Part shown: positions 22,717 to 31,265 of the stretch, piece after piece
How positions within the stretch are numbered: the stretch's first letter is position 1
Layout: every line of letters begins with the position of its first letter
NCBI GenBank assembly: GCA_035700805.1
Contig: DASSOG010000006.1
Location: forward strand, 1 to 35,450
DNA length: 35,450 nucleotides
Direction of reading: 5' to 3'
DNA from: JAGWRI01 sp035700805
GTDB taxonomy: Bacteria > Gemmatimonadota > Gemmatimonadetes > Gemmatimonadales > Gemmatimonadaceae
Position numbers and translations under genes: made by a program
Notes under the pieces: generated by a model
What the model saw: the letters and a program-made list of their open reading frames with translations, nothing else
Database searches by the model: none
What the model was told of the DNA's origin: nothing

Positions 22717-24954
22717 CTACCAGCCGCGCGTCACCAGGTCCAGTTCCGCGTCGGTCAACTCCGGCGCGCGTGACACGATCTCGACGTTCACCTGCCGGCC
22801 GCCAATGCGCACATGATCCCCCAGCGCCGCCATGGCGCGCAGTTCGGGAATGCGCTGCAGCAGCGCGAAGTAGCTCCGTGAAAACGCCTGCACCGTCACC
22901 GTCCGCGTGGAATCGTGGTACGCCGCATCAGTCCACACGCTGTCGCGCAGCGTGAAGGTGTGGCCGTTCACCAACTGCACACTCGACGCACCTGCACCCC
23001 GCGCCGCAACCGACAGCGAATCCAGCATCGCCGTGTTCATCACCCGGCGCTGCGCCGACGCCAGCCGAGCCGCCTCAAAGTTCGCCTCGGCCTTGGACAC
23101 CACCGCGGACGCTGCCGCCGGCGAGCCAACGACCCCCGTGGCCGACTGATCCCTCGTCGCTCCCGCCGCGTACCGTGGTTCCGTCACCAGGTACGACGTG
23201 AACTCCGTGGGAATGCCATACCGCTCGCCCAGCGCCCGGATCTCGTCGTCCACCTCGGGGTTCGGGCCGTTCCGCCGCCGCTCCGCGCTCAGGTAGCCAA
23301 TGCGCTGCGCCGCCCAGAGCCGCGGAATGAACGCGTTCTCCCGCGCCTCATCGTCAAACCGGGCGGTAGACGTCCACTGCACATCCCGTCCCTGCGACCG
23401 CCCCGTCACCGTCACACGCGCCTCACCACTTCCCGTATAGCGCGCCAGCACCACCAGGTCCTGGCCGCCAAAGAGGTCCATCGGCGCCTGCGGCACCACG
23501 TCGCGCAGCGCCACGTCGTGGCCGTTCACCGTCACCCGCAGGTCGGTGGCCACCGGATCCGTCAGGCGTTCGGCCACCACGCCCACCATGCGCTCCACGT
23601 CTTCCTCGGGGCGCACGAACTGCGACGTGCCCCGTCCGTCCATGGCCAGCCGCTCCAGCAGCGCCGAGTTGACGTCGGAGCCCAGGCCAAAGGTGAAGAT
23701 CCGCGCACGGCCGCGCTCGCGCTCGGCCAGCTCGGCAATGCGATCCGCATTGGTCTCGCCCACGGTCGGCATGCCGTCGGTGAGGAAGAGCACCAGCGAC
23801 AGCCGGTCGCCGGGCGCGCGCGTCAGGCGCTGCGGGCGGTCTGCGCGATCGTCCTCGCGACCGGCGCGTTGCGGCTCCAGCGCCGCCTCCAGCGCGCCGC
23901 CGATGTTCGTGCCACCGCCCGCGTCCAGCAGTTTCAGGAACTGTAATCCTCGCCGCAGGTTGGCCGGCGTGGCGTACACATAGTCGGCCTGGAATTCGTT
24001 CACGTCATTGGCAAAGCTGACCAGCCGGAACCGGTCGCCCGGCCGCAGCGTCCTGAGCAGCGCCTCGCCCGCCAGGCGCGCCTGCTCCATCTTGCGTCCC
24101 GACATGGACCCCGACACGTCCACCACGAAGGTCACGTCGCGCGCGCTCGGCGTCCCCCGTATCGCCGGCGGCGTGACGGTGATCATCGCGAACCCGCCAT
24201 CGCGCGCACCGGCCCGCGCGTGCGTGAGCACCGTGATCCCGGCCCGGTTGCCCACGTGCAGCGGAACCAGGATGGTCACGTTCGGCGCCTGCCCGGTGAC
24301 CGTCACCACGCGCATGCCCGCCGAATCCCGCTCCGCCATCCGGTTGGCCGGCGAATACGCCCGCCCAAAGGCGTCCCCCCGGGGGTACGTCAGCACAAAA
24401 CGCTCATCGTGCCACGAGCTCGCCACCTCGCCGCGCTTGTAGTCCACGCGCAGCGCGTCGCCCTCGCGCGGCGCCACGGCGTCGAACTCCACGGATACCG
24501 TCCGCGTCTCCCCCGCCTGGATGGGAAAGATGCGCGCCCGCAGCAGCCCCGCGCCCATCCACTCCACCAGCGCGGGATCGCGCAGCTTGCGCACGATCTC
24601 CTCGTACACCGCCCGGGCGCTGGTCGCGTCCATCGTCTCGCCGGCCACCATGCGCCCGTCAATGGACAGCTTCAGGTTGCGGAACGCCGCGCCGGCGGGC
24701 AGCGGAAACAGGTAGTCCGCCTCACCCAGGCGCGCTCCCCGGTTGGTGAACTGCTCCGTCACGGTGTAGTGCAGCACGCGTCCATCCAGCCGCGCCTGCA
24801 CGTCGCTGGACGTGCGCACCACCTGCGCACCACAGGCCGAGACGGCGCGAGGCCCATCGGCGGGGATCGGGCACATGGGCACCAGCCGCCCCTGTGCCAG
24901 GGCACTCGCGGGCAGGGTGAGAACCAGACCGAGGATCAGCAACGAGTAACGCAT
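22717..24954 (-). CDS. secreted VIT and von Willebrand A domain protein
   Basis: A 745-residue protein with a signal peptide (1-20, ending ALAQ). A VIT domain (about 45-165) includes VTEQFTNRG, YLFPLPAGAAF and ARAVYEEIVRKLRDPAL. A VWA domain (about 268-445) has the MIDAS motif DVSGSMSG and the later FLTDGMPTVG. The C-terminal 300 residues resemble the tails of inter-alpha-trypsin-inhibitor heavy-chain-like bacterial proteins. GGAGA precedes ATG 24954. It is probably cotranscribed with the downstream sigma and anti-sigma genes, so it may be part of an envelope-stress or surface-sensing module. Its upstream region holds the expanded repeat array. Confidence 0.9.
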   Translation of the reverse strand: MRYSLLILGLVLTLPASALAQGRLVPMCPIPADGPRAVSACGAQVVRTSSDVQARLDGRVLHYTVTEQFTNRGARLGEADYLFPLPAGAAFRNLKLSIDGRMVAGETMDATSARAVYEEIVRKLRDPALVEWMGAGLLRARIFPIQAGETRTVSVEFDAVAPREGDALRVDYKRGEVASSWHDERFVLTYPRGDAFGRAYSPANRMAERDSAGMRVVTVTGQAPNVTILVPLHVGNRAGITVLTHARAGARDGGFAMITVTPPAIRGTPSARDVTFVVDVSGSMSGRKMEQARLAGEALLRTLRPGDRFRLVSFANDVNEFQADYVYATPANLRRGLQFLKLLDAGGGTNIGGALEAALEPQRAGREDDRADRPQRLTRAPGDRLSLVLFLTDGMPTVGETNADRIAELAERERGRARIFTFGLGSDVNSALLERLAMDGRGTSQFVRPEEDVERMVGVVAERLTDPVATDLRVTVNGHDVALRDVVPQAPMDLFGGQDLVVLARYTGSGEARVTVTGRSQGRDVQWTSTARFDDEARENAFIPRLWAAQRIGYLSAERRRNGPNPEVDDEIRALGERYGIPTEFTSYLVTEPRYAAGATRDQSATGVVGSPAAASAVVSKAEANFEAARLASAQRRVMNTAMLDSLSVAARGAGASSVQLVNGHTFTLRDSVWTDAAYHDSTRTVTVQAFSRSYFALLQRIPELRAMAALGDHVRIGGRQVNVEIVSRAPELTDAELDLVTRGW

Positions 24955-25070
24955 GAGGTCTCCAGGTTGTGCTACCCTTGAGACGCCATGGGCGGAAAAA
25001 CTTGCACACGGTCGGCCAACTCGCGCCCCCGCAACGTGCTACACGGCCCGGCTCAGCCGGCGGCCCACTT

Positions 25071-25265
25071 CTCCGCCCGGATGCTTGCCGTATCCGCGGC
25101 ATCCGCTGTTTCATCCGCGTGATCGCAGTATTACCATCCGCGAGATCGCAGTATTTTCATCCGCGAGATCGCAGTATTTCCATCCGCGAGATCGCAGTAT
25201 TTTCATCCGCGAGATCGCAGTATTTTCATCCGCGTGATCGCTGTACCGCAGTTGGCCCCTCCGCC
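25071..25265. repeat. ATCCGCG family repeat expanded to a 23-bp tandem array
   Basis: After the same CTCCGCCCGGATG head as at 21181, six units with an exact 23-bp period start at 25112, 25135, 25158, 25181, 25204 and 25227 (core CATCCGCG-AG-ATCGCAGTAT). The last unit ends in CTGTACCGCAGTTGG, like the copy at 21209-21222. Each unit contains the short dyad GCGA-GA-TCGC. The array lies between the HD-GYP stop and the VIT/VWA start, and the last unit encodes the HD-GYP C-terminus. Confidence 0.92.
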
Positions 25266-26434
25266 GCCTGCTCCAGCCCCGCCGGCCGCACCACCTTCCC
25301 CTCCAGGCCGCGCATCAGCTTCACGAACGGCAGCGCGATGTCCGGGTCAAACTCCGATCCCGCCTTCTCCTCCAGGTAGCCCAGCACCCGCTCGGTTTCC
25401 CACGCCGAGCGGTACGGCCGGTTGGTGCGCAGCGCGTCGAACACGTCGCACACGTGCACCAGCTTGCTCGCGCGGTGCGTATCGCGCTCAAAATGCCGCT
25501 TGGGGTATCCGCCCCCGTTCAGCATGATGTGATGCTCATAGGCCACCGCCGCCGCCAGGTCCAGCTCGCGGTCGCTCGTAATGATGATCCGGGCGCCCTC
25601 CACCGTGTGCCCCTGCATCACCGTGCGCTCCTCGTCCGTCAGCTTGCCCGGCTTGTTCAGGATCTCCAGCGGAATGCGCACCTTGCCCAGGTCGTGCAGC
25701 AGCCCCGCCACCCCGAACGTGCGCACGTCGTTGGACCCCATCCCCAGGTGCTCCGCCAGCGCCATGGTCAGCACGCTCACGTTCAGGCAGTGCGTGGTGG
25801 TGTATTCGTCAAACTGCCGCAGCTCCAGCAGGGGCAGCACCATCTCGCTCTCGCCGTGCATGGCCACGCTCAGCGACCGCACCACGCTCTCCGCCTCGAT
25901 GAGCGGCAGCGCCCCGCGGTCGGTCACCTCGTCGTGCATCCACCGCACAGCCTCGATCTCCTCGCCCATGGAGTAGCCGATGGTCGCGGTCTCCACCGGC
26001 GCCTCCAGCGCCTCCTGCATGGCGCGCGTCTCGCCCCGGATGCCGATGGCGCCGAACTTGATGGTGCTGCGGCGGGTCTGGCGCGCCTCCGACGTGTCTA
26101 TGGTAGAGATCGTCAGCCGGGCCAGCACCTGCTCCAGGAAGTCCTCGTACTCCTCGCGCGGCACGTCCTCCGCGAACTCCAGCCGCTGCACCCCGGCGTT
26201 GGCCAGGCGCCCCGCCCATTCCCAGTCCGCCATCTCGCGCAGGCCCACGCTGCGGTACACCGTCTCCTCGCCCAGGAACGAGAACTCCGGCCGCCGGTCC
26301 GTCTCCTGCAGCTTGCGCAGCAGTTCGTACGACCGGTCCACGGCGCGCTCGCGCGCGGGGTGCCCGTCCGCGTACAGCGCCATGGTGCTCAGCGCCTGCG
26401 CAAAGGACGTCAGGAATCTTGATGGTTCGCTCAT
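25226..26434 (-). CDS. HD-GYP domain protein (putative cyclic-di-GMP phosphodiesterase)
   Basis: The product is 402 residues. The C-terminal HD-GYP domain (about 205-380) has H215, HDLGK (247-251), GHT with His276, HH (301-302) and GGGYP (307-311); HD-GYP enzymes hydrolyse c-di-GMP. The N-terminal half has no recognised receiver or GAF domain, but its first 60 residues (FAQALSTMALYADGHPARER) resemble the N-terminus of the HEAT-repeat protein encoded just upstream. ATG 26434 overlaps the HEAT gene's stop (ATGA), so translation is coupled. A longer frame to 26623 is antisense-like GC-rich noise. The last residues, AVQRSRG, and the stop come from a repeat unit. Confidence 0.92.
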   Translation of the reverse strand: MSEPSRFLTSFAQALSTMALYADGHPARERAVDRSYELLRKLQETDRRPEFSFLGEETVYRSVGLREMADWEWAGRLANAGVQRLEFAEDVPREEYEDFLEQVLARLTISTIDTSEARQTRRSTIKFGAIGIRGETRAMQEALEAPVETATIGYSMGEEIEAVRWMHDEVTDRGALPLIEAESVVRSLSVAMHGESEMVLPLLELRQFDEYTTTHCLNVSVLTMALAEHLGMGSNDVRTFGVAGLLHDLGKVRIPLEILNKPGKLTDEERTVMQGHTVEGARIIITSDRELDLAAAVAYEHHIMLNGGGYPKRHFERDTHRASKLVHVCDVFDALRTNRPYRSAWETERVLGYLEEKAGSEFDPDIALPFVKLMRGLEGKVVRPAGLEQAAEGPTAVQRSRG

Positions 26435-28629
26435 GACACCGTCCGCATCGTGCCCGTCACGCGGGGTTGCACCACCGCCTGCCGCAGCGCCGCGTCCTTG
26501 CTCCGGTACGCCATGGCCACCGCGTCCTGCGCCTCCTGGTCGTCCTTCCAGAACACCGCCAGCGCGCTCAGCGCCGCCAGCACGTCGGCCGATGGGTCGT
26601 GCAGCTTCCGCCGCCGCAGCCACCGCGAGCGCCGCACCACGCGGTCCAGCAGCCAGCGCCGCGTGCTGTCGTCGTGCCGCAACCCGCCCACCACGCGGAT
26701 CCCCAGCGCTCGCAGCGACGGCTCCAGCTCACCGGCATCCACGCGCTGCCGCGCGATGGTCAGCCCCTCGTCGGGGCACCCGTCCGTGGACGCCGCCGAC
26801 AGCGCCAGGAACACCGTGCGTTCGTCCGGGTCCGACAGCGCCGTCACCATCGTCCGCTCCCGCGTGGCCGGCGCCTTGAGGAACAGCTTCACCGCCTCGC
26901 GCCGCACCTGGCTCTCCGGATGCATCAGGTACTGCTCGGGGTCCAGCCCCGAAGGCAGCGTGCCCAGCCGGCCGAGCATCACCAGCAGGTCCCGCTGCAA
27001 CTCCGCGGGCGCCGTGGCCATGCGCGCCGCCACATACGGCCCCACGTCGTCGCCAATGGACACCAGCAGGTCCAGCAGCCGGTCGCGCACCTTCCCTTCA
27101 TCCGACGCCTCCACGGCATCCAGCAGCGGCAGGATGGCCGCCAGCCGCATCCGCTTCACCAGCCGCGCGGCCAGCGGAAAGTCCACGCGCTCCGCGGTCA
27201 GCACCTCACGCAGCACGTCGTGCGACTCGATCTCCTGCCACACCCCGATGGCCACCGCCTGGTCGGGCGCCCCGTCCACCAGGTCCAGCAACTGCGCGGC
27301 CTGCTTGCGCTCCAGCATGGCGCCAATGGCCGTCTCCACCCGCGAGCCCACCACCCCCACCTCCAGCCCCATCTTCACGATGCGCTCGGGTTCGCACTCC
27401 AGGCTGAACGGAGGTTCCGTGACCTCGGCGGGTCCGCGCCGCGCAATCTCCTCCAGCACCATCCGGTATGCCTCGGGGTTCGGGTCGTCCAGCGTCCATT
27501 CGCGGATGAGGCGCACCACCTGCTCGCGCAGCCCGGCGTCCGCCATGTTCCGCTTGGTCTGGTCCACGTCGGTCGCGTGCTGCGCCAGCTTGCCGAACAT
27601 GCGCATGAGCGAATGCGAAATGGTCTGCTGCTCCGCGTCCGCCGCGGCCTTCACCAGCTCCACCACCGCCTCCAGCGTCATCCCCTGCGAGGCATCCAGC
27701 ACGAATCGCCGCCGCTGGCGGTTGTCGCCGCTCATCTCCAGCAGCCGGTTCAGCGTCTCCGGCTTCAGCGCCCCCACCATGCCCGAGATGCGCTTCTGCA
27801 GCGCGGTCGCCTCGGTGTTCTTCGAGGTCTTCAGCTCCTCGGCAATCTGCAGCAGGTAGCCCACGATCACCTGGTCGTACGCCACCTCGCGATGGTGCTC
27901 ATCGATGGCCTTGGCCACCACCACCGGCTCCAGCGCCTGCTCTTCGTCCGCGGCGGCGTCCGTGGCCGAATCCGCCGCCAGCGCCGCGCGGGCCAGGCCC
28001 ACCCAGAGCTGCGCCGCCCGCCCCGCCCGCATCTGCCCCTCCACCACCACGGGCTCCTCGCCCTCCGCCTCCGGGCCCTCGTCCAGCAGTTCCAGCTTCT
28101 CGTATGTCAGCGGAAAGATCTTCAGGTGCATCCAGCGGGCATTCAATTCGGTGGCGTCCAGCCCCAGCGGGCGTTCGATGCGCCCCGCGTCCACCGCCAG
28201 CGTGGCCAGCGCGTCGCTCAGCTCCTCGCGCGTGATGCCATGCGAGAGCCGCAGCGCGCCCAGGTGGTGCTTGTGCAGCTTGGACGCCAGTTCATACAGC
28301 AGCGGGTGCTTGGGGTCGGTGGCCACGCCCTCGATGATCAGTTGCCGCCGCGCGATGCCGATGGACAGCGTGCTCCGCCCCTCCAGCAGGTTCCACAGCT
28401 TGGCCACCACCTGGTCCACCGCCGTGTTCAGCAGGGGGTGGTTGGGCGGGTAGATGGCGTGCTTGTGGAACGCAATGGAGAGCTCCACCAGGAAGTCCCC
28501 CAGCTCGCGCGAGAGTGTGGCGCTGCCGCCACCACCCGACCCCTGCGCGGCCGGCGACGGCGGCGTGGGAACGGCGGCGGCGCCCGCGGCCGGGGTCACC
28601 CCCCGCGCCGGCGTGTTCGGGTCAGCCAC
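26431..28629 (-). CDS. HEAT-repeat-like helical protein
   Basis: A 732-residue soluble, mostly alpha-helical protein with an Ala/Pro/Gly-rich N-terminus (1-38). Residues about 40-105 form a conserved block (LGDFLVELSIAFHKHAIYPP, then NHPLLNTAVDQVVAKL). The C-terminal third has HEAT-like units such as ESQVRREAVKLFLKAP, and DPDERTVFLALSAAS. No catalytic motif is seen. It is translationally coupled to the HD-GYP gene, with which it shares an N-terminal similarity, so it is probably a scaffold or regulator of that enzyme. The start is GTG 28629 with no visible ribosome binding site. Confidence 0.75.
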   Translation of the reverse strand: MADPNTPARGVTPAAGAAAVPTPPSPAAQGSGGGGSATLSRELGDFLVELSIAFHKHAIYPPNHPLLNTAVDQVVAKLWNLLEGRSTLSIGIARRQLIIEGVATDPKHPLLYELASKLHKHHLGALRLSHGITREELSDALATLAVDAGRIERPLGLDATELNARWMHLKIFPLTYEKLELLDEGPEAEGEEPVVVEGQMRAGRAAQLWVGLARAALAADSATDAAADEEQALEPVVVAKAIDEHHREVAYDQVIVGYLLQIAEELKTSKNTEATALQKRISGMVGALKPETLNRLLEMSGDNRQRRRFVLDASQGMTLEAVVELVKAAADAEQQTISHSLMRMFGKLAQHATDVDQTKRNMADAGLREQVVRLIREWTLDDPNPEAYRMVLEEIARRGPAEVTEPPFSLECEPERIVKMGLEVGVVGSRVETAIGAMLERKQAAQLLDLVDGAPDQAVAIGVWQEIESHDVLREVLTAERVDFPLAARLVKRMRLAAILPLLDAVEASDEGKVRDRLLDLLVSIGDDVGPYVAARMATAPAELQRDLLVMLGRLGTLPSGLDPEQYLMHPESQVRREAVKLFLKAPATRERTMVTALSDPDERTVFLALSAASTDGCPDEGLTIARQRVDAGELEPSLRALGIRVVGGLRHDDSTRRWLLDRVVRRSRWLRRRKLHDPSADVLAALSALAVFWKDDQEAQDAVAMAYRSKDAALRQAVVQPRVTGTMRTVS

Positions 28630-28723
28630 GGGGGACAGGCCGTGCCCTGGTTGGAAGTTCCGGTATCACCTGGTTGCTCACCCCGGGAAATTGACCCTCT
28701 CCAGCGCTCCCGGCAACGGCCCA

Positions 28724-28742
28724 ATGGCGCCGCTGGCGCCAT
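28724..28742. promoter_or_regulatory. palindrome between divergent genes
   Basis: ATGGCGCC-GCT-GGCGCCAT is a perfect 8-bp inverted repeat in the 173-nt gap between the divergent HEAT gene and the small zinc-ribbon gene. It could be an operator; GC-rich chance palindromes are also possible. Confidence 0.3.
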
Positions 28743-28802
28743 GGACGCAACTTTACCACGGTCAGGTCTCTCCATTCCACCATTTTACCCCTCCATACCC
28801 AC

Positions 28803-28973
28803 ATGCCCGCACCCACGGAACTCGAAGAGCGCGTCAAGAACCTGCAGCGTGCCGTCTACTACCTGGTCTGGAAGCGCAGCGGCTTTGGTGAACAGTGCAT
28901 CCACTGCGGCCACATCTACCCCGGCCACGAACCCAAGTGCAAAGGCGCCGAGATCGAGGAGCTGGTCCGGTAG
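28803..28973 (+). CDS. small zinc-ribbon-like protein (56 residues)
   Basis: The frame from ATG 28803 to TAG 28971-28973 encodes a 56-residue protein. The N-terminal half is a charged helix (TELEERVKNLQRAVYYLVWK). The C-terminal half has CIHCGHIYPGHEPKC, a possible one-zinc site with three Cys and nearby His. Codon use is strongly GC at third positions and the peptide looks designed for folding, not like an antisense shadow. There is no known family I can name. It lies 94 nt before transketolase in the same direction and is divergent from the HEAT gene. No clear ribosome binding site is present. Confidence 0.65.
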   Translation: MPAPTELEERVKNLQRAVYYLVWKRSGFGEQCIHCGHIYPGHEPKCKGAEIEELVR

Positions 28974-29066
28974 TCCGCGGCGCGACGGACACCTCCGTTA
29001 GCTTCCGGAAGTGTCCGTATCTGCCCGCCGACCCCGCCGGTGGGTTCCACTGAACCGCCGCCGGCC

Positions 29067-31073
29067 ATGTCCACACCCGATCTCGATCTGCTCTGCATCA
29101 ACACCATCCGCACCCTCGCCATGGACGCGGTGCAGGCGGCCAATTCCGGCCACCCCGGCACCCCCATGGCGCTGGCGCCGCTGGGCTACAAGCTCTTCAC
29201 CGAGCACATGGCCCACGACCCCGCGGCCCCGGACTGGCCCAATCGCGATCGCTTTGTGCTCTCGTGCGGCCATGCGTCCATGCTGCTCTACGCCTGCCTG
29301 TACCTCACCGGCTACGGCCTGGAGCTGGACGACCTCAAGCAGTTCCGCCAGTGGGGCTCCAAGACCCCCGGCCACCCGGAACACGGCCACACCCGGGGCG
29401 TGGAGACCACCACGGGCCCGCTGGGCCAGGGGCTCACCAACGCCGTCGGCATGGCGCTGGCCGAGTCGCACCTGGCCGCCAAGTTCAACCGGCCGGGCCA
29501 CGAGATCGTTGACCATCACACTTTCTTTATCTGCAGCGATGGCGACCTCATGGAAGGCATCTCCCATGAGGCCGCGTCCTTCGCGGGCCACTTCCAGCTC
29601 GGCAAGCTCATTGGATTTTATGATGACAACCGCATCACCATTGACGGCCACACCGAGCTGACCTTCACCGACGACACCGCCCGCCGCTTTGAAGCCTACG
29701 GGTGGCAGGTGCTCCACATCGGCGACGTGAACCACCTCTCCCAGATTGACGCCGCCGTCGCGCAGGCCCGGGCCGACACCCAGCGCCCCTCGCTCATCAT
29801 CACCCGCACGCACATCGGCTTCGGCAGCCCCAACAAGCAGGACACCAACAAGGCGCACGGCGAACCCCTGGGCGTGGAGGAGATCAAGCTCACCAAGCAG
29901 AACCTGGGCTGGCTCTCGGACCAGCCGTTCTTCGTGCCCGAGCCGGCGCTCAAGCGCTGCCGCCAGGCGCTGCCCCGCGGCAAGGAGCTGCGCGAGGCCT
30001 GGGAAGCCCGCTTCGCCGCCTACACCAGGGCCTTCCCCGCCGACGCCGCGGAATTCACGCGTCGCCTGGCCGGCGAACTCCCCAAGGGCTGGGAACAGAA
30101 GCTCCCCGTCTTCACGCGGGAGAACGGCACCATGGCCACCCGCGCCGCCTCGCAGGCGGTGCTGAACGCCCTGGCGCCCATCGTCCCCGAGCTCTTTGGC
30201 GGCTCGGCGGACCTCACGCCGTCCAACGGCACCAGCATCAAGAGCGAGAAGAACTACGAGGCCACCGACCGTTCGGCGCGCTATATCCATTCTGGTATTC
30301 GGGAACACGCCATGGCCGCCATCATGAACGGCATGGCGCTGCACCGGGGCGTCATCCCCTTTGGCGGCACCTTCCTGATCTTCAGCGACTACATGCGCCC
30401 GGCCGTGCGACTGGCCGCGCTCATGCGCCAGCACGTGCTCTTCATCTACACCCACGACTCCATCGGCCTGGGCGAGGACGGCCCCACCCACCAGCCCATC
30501 GAGCAGCTCTCGTCCCTGCGCGCCATCCCGCACCTCACCGTGCTCCGCCCCGCCGACGCCACCGAGTCGGTGGAAGCCTGGCGGGTGGCCCTCACCAGGA
30601 CCGACGGCCCCGTGGCCCTGGTCTTCACCCGCCAGAAGCTGCCCTTCATCGAGCGCCCCCCGAACGCCAGCGCCAGCGCCACGGCCCGCGGCGGCTATGT
30701 GCTGGCCGACGCCGAGGGCGGCAAGCCCAGGGTGGTGCTCATGTCCGCCGGCAGTGAGGTGCAGTTCGTCCTCGAGGCCCGCGCCACGCTCCAGAAGCAG
30801 GGCATCCCCGCGCGCGTGGTGAGCATGCCCAGCCACGAACTCTTTGCCGCGCAGGACGCCGGCTATCGCGACCAGGTGCTGCCCCCGGGCATTCCCCGCG
30901 TGGCCATCGAGGCCGCCCAGCCCATGAGCTGGCACCGGTGGCTGCTGGGCGCCCCGGGCACGGCCATCGGCCTCGACCACTTTGGCGCCTCGGCGCCATA
31001 CGAGCGCATTTATCAGGAGTTCGGCATCACAGCCGACGCCGTGGTGAAGGCGGCCAAGGCCCTCCTGGGCTGA
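29067..31073 (+). CDS. tkt: transketolase
   Basis: A 668-residue, full-length transketolase. It transfers two-carbon units between sugar phosphates in the pentose phosphate and Calvin pathways, using thiamine diphosphate. Visible motifs are NSGHPGTPMALAPLGYKL, the catalytic-site GPLGQGL, the ThDP/metal motif CSDGDLMEGISHEA followed by GFYDDNRITIDG, the pyrimidine-domain HSGIREHAMAAIMNGMALH, and HDSIGLGEDGPTHQPIEQL. ATG 29067 is chosen over a GTG at 29040 because family similarity starts at MSTPDLDLLCINTIRTLAMD. It is followed by GC-rich hairpins that may end transcription. Confidence 0.97.
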   Translation: MSTPDLDLLCINTIRTLAMDAVQAANSGHPGTPMALAPLGYKLFTEHMAHDPAAPDWPNRDRFVLSCGHASMLLYACLYLTGYGLELDDLKQFRQWGSKTPGHPEHGHTRGVETTTGPLGQGLTNAVGMALAESHLAAKFNRPGHEIVDHHTFFICSDGDLMEGISHEAASFAGHFQLGKLIGFYDDNRITIDGHTELTFTDDTARRFEAYGWQVLHIGDVNHLSQIDAAVAQARADTQRPSLIITRTHIGFGSPNKQDTNKAHGEPLGVEEIKLTKQNLGWLSDQPFFVPEPALKRCRQALPRGKELREAWEARFAAYTRAFPADAAEFTRRLAGELPKGWEQKLPVFTRENGTMATRAASQAVLNALAPIVPELFGGSADLTPSNGTSIKSEKNYEATDRSARYIHSGIREHAMAAIMNGMALHRGVIPFGGTFLIFSDYMRPAVRLAALMRQHVLFIYTHDSIGLGEDGPTHQPIEQLSSLRAIPHLTVLRPADATESVEAWRVALTRTDGPVALVFTRQKLPFIERPPNASASATARGGYVLADAEGGKPRVVLMSAGSEVQFVLEARATLQKQGIPARVVSMPSHELFAAQDAGYRDQVLPPGIPRVAIEAAQPMSWHRWLLGAPGTAIGLDHFGASAPYERIYQEFGITADAVVKAAKALLG

Positions 31074-31079
31074 CCCCCC

Positions 31080-31131
31080 GGGGGCCTCGGCCCCCGCGTG
31101 ACACGCGTCTGACGCCGGCCGCAGACCGGCG
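31080..31131 (+). terminator. cluster of three GC hairpins after transketolase
   Basis: GGGGGC-CTCG-GCCCCC (31080-31095), CGCGTG-A-CACGCG (31095-31107) and CGCCGG-7 nt-CCGGCG (31113-31131) follow the stop codon directly. No T-run follows, so termination would be of the weak or Rho-assisted kind. The remaining intergenic DNA to 31265 shows no gene and no convincing promoter. Confidence 0.45.
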
Positions 31132-31265
31132 GAATGTGTGGCAGTCGGACTGGATGGGGTGTCCAGAATCACACGGGTGTCAATTTTATAGTCACCCCCG
31201 GTCACACTATCTCTTTACGAATCGGTCATTTCCGGTCATCGTTGGCGGGTCGATTATGACCCCCC

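Noticed and set aside
25112..25249. CRISPR array
   Set aside because: Units are 23 bp head to tail with no unique spacers, and no cas genes lie nearby. It is a plain tandem repeat.
26467..29001. Long open frame antisense to the HEAT/HD-GYP genes (844 codons)
   Set aside because: Composition (repeated His-Arg-Leu-Gln) is that of a reverse-strand shadow, and the sense frame is a credible protein coupled to HD-GYP.
28998..31205. Long open frame antisense to transketolase (735 codons)
   Set aside because: Transketolase motifs are complete on the plus strand; the antisense frame is low in complexity and unlike any family.
31188..31257. Promoter for the GGDEF-EAL gene (TATAGT or GATTAT boxes)
   Set aside because: Neither box has a convincing -35 partner at 16-18 nt.
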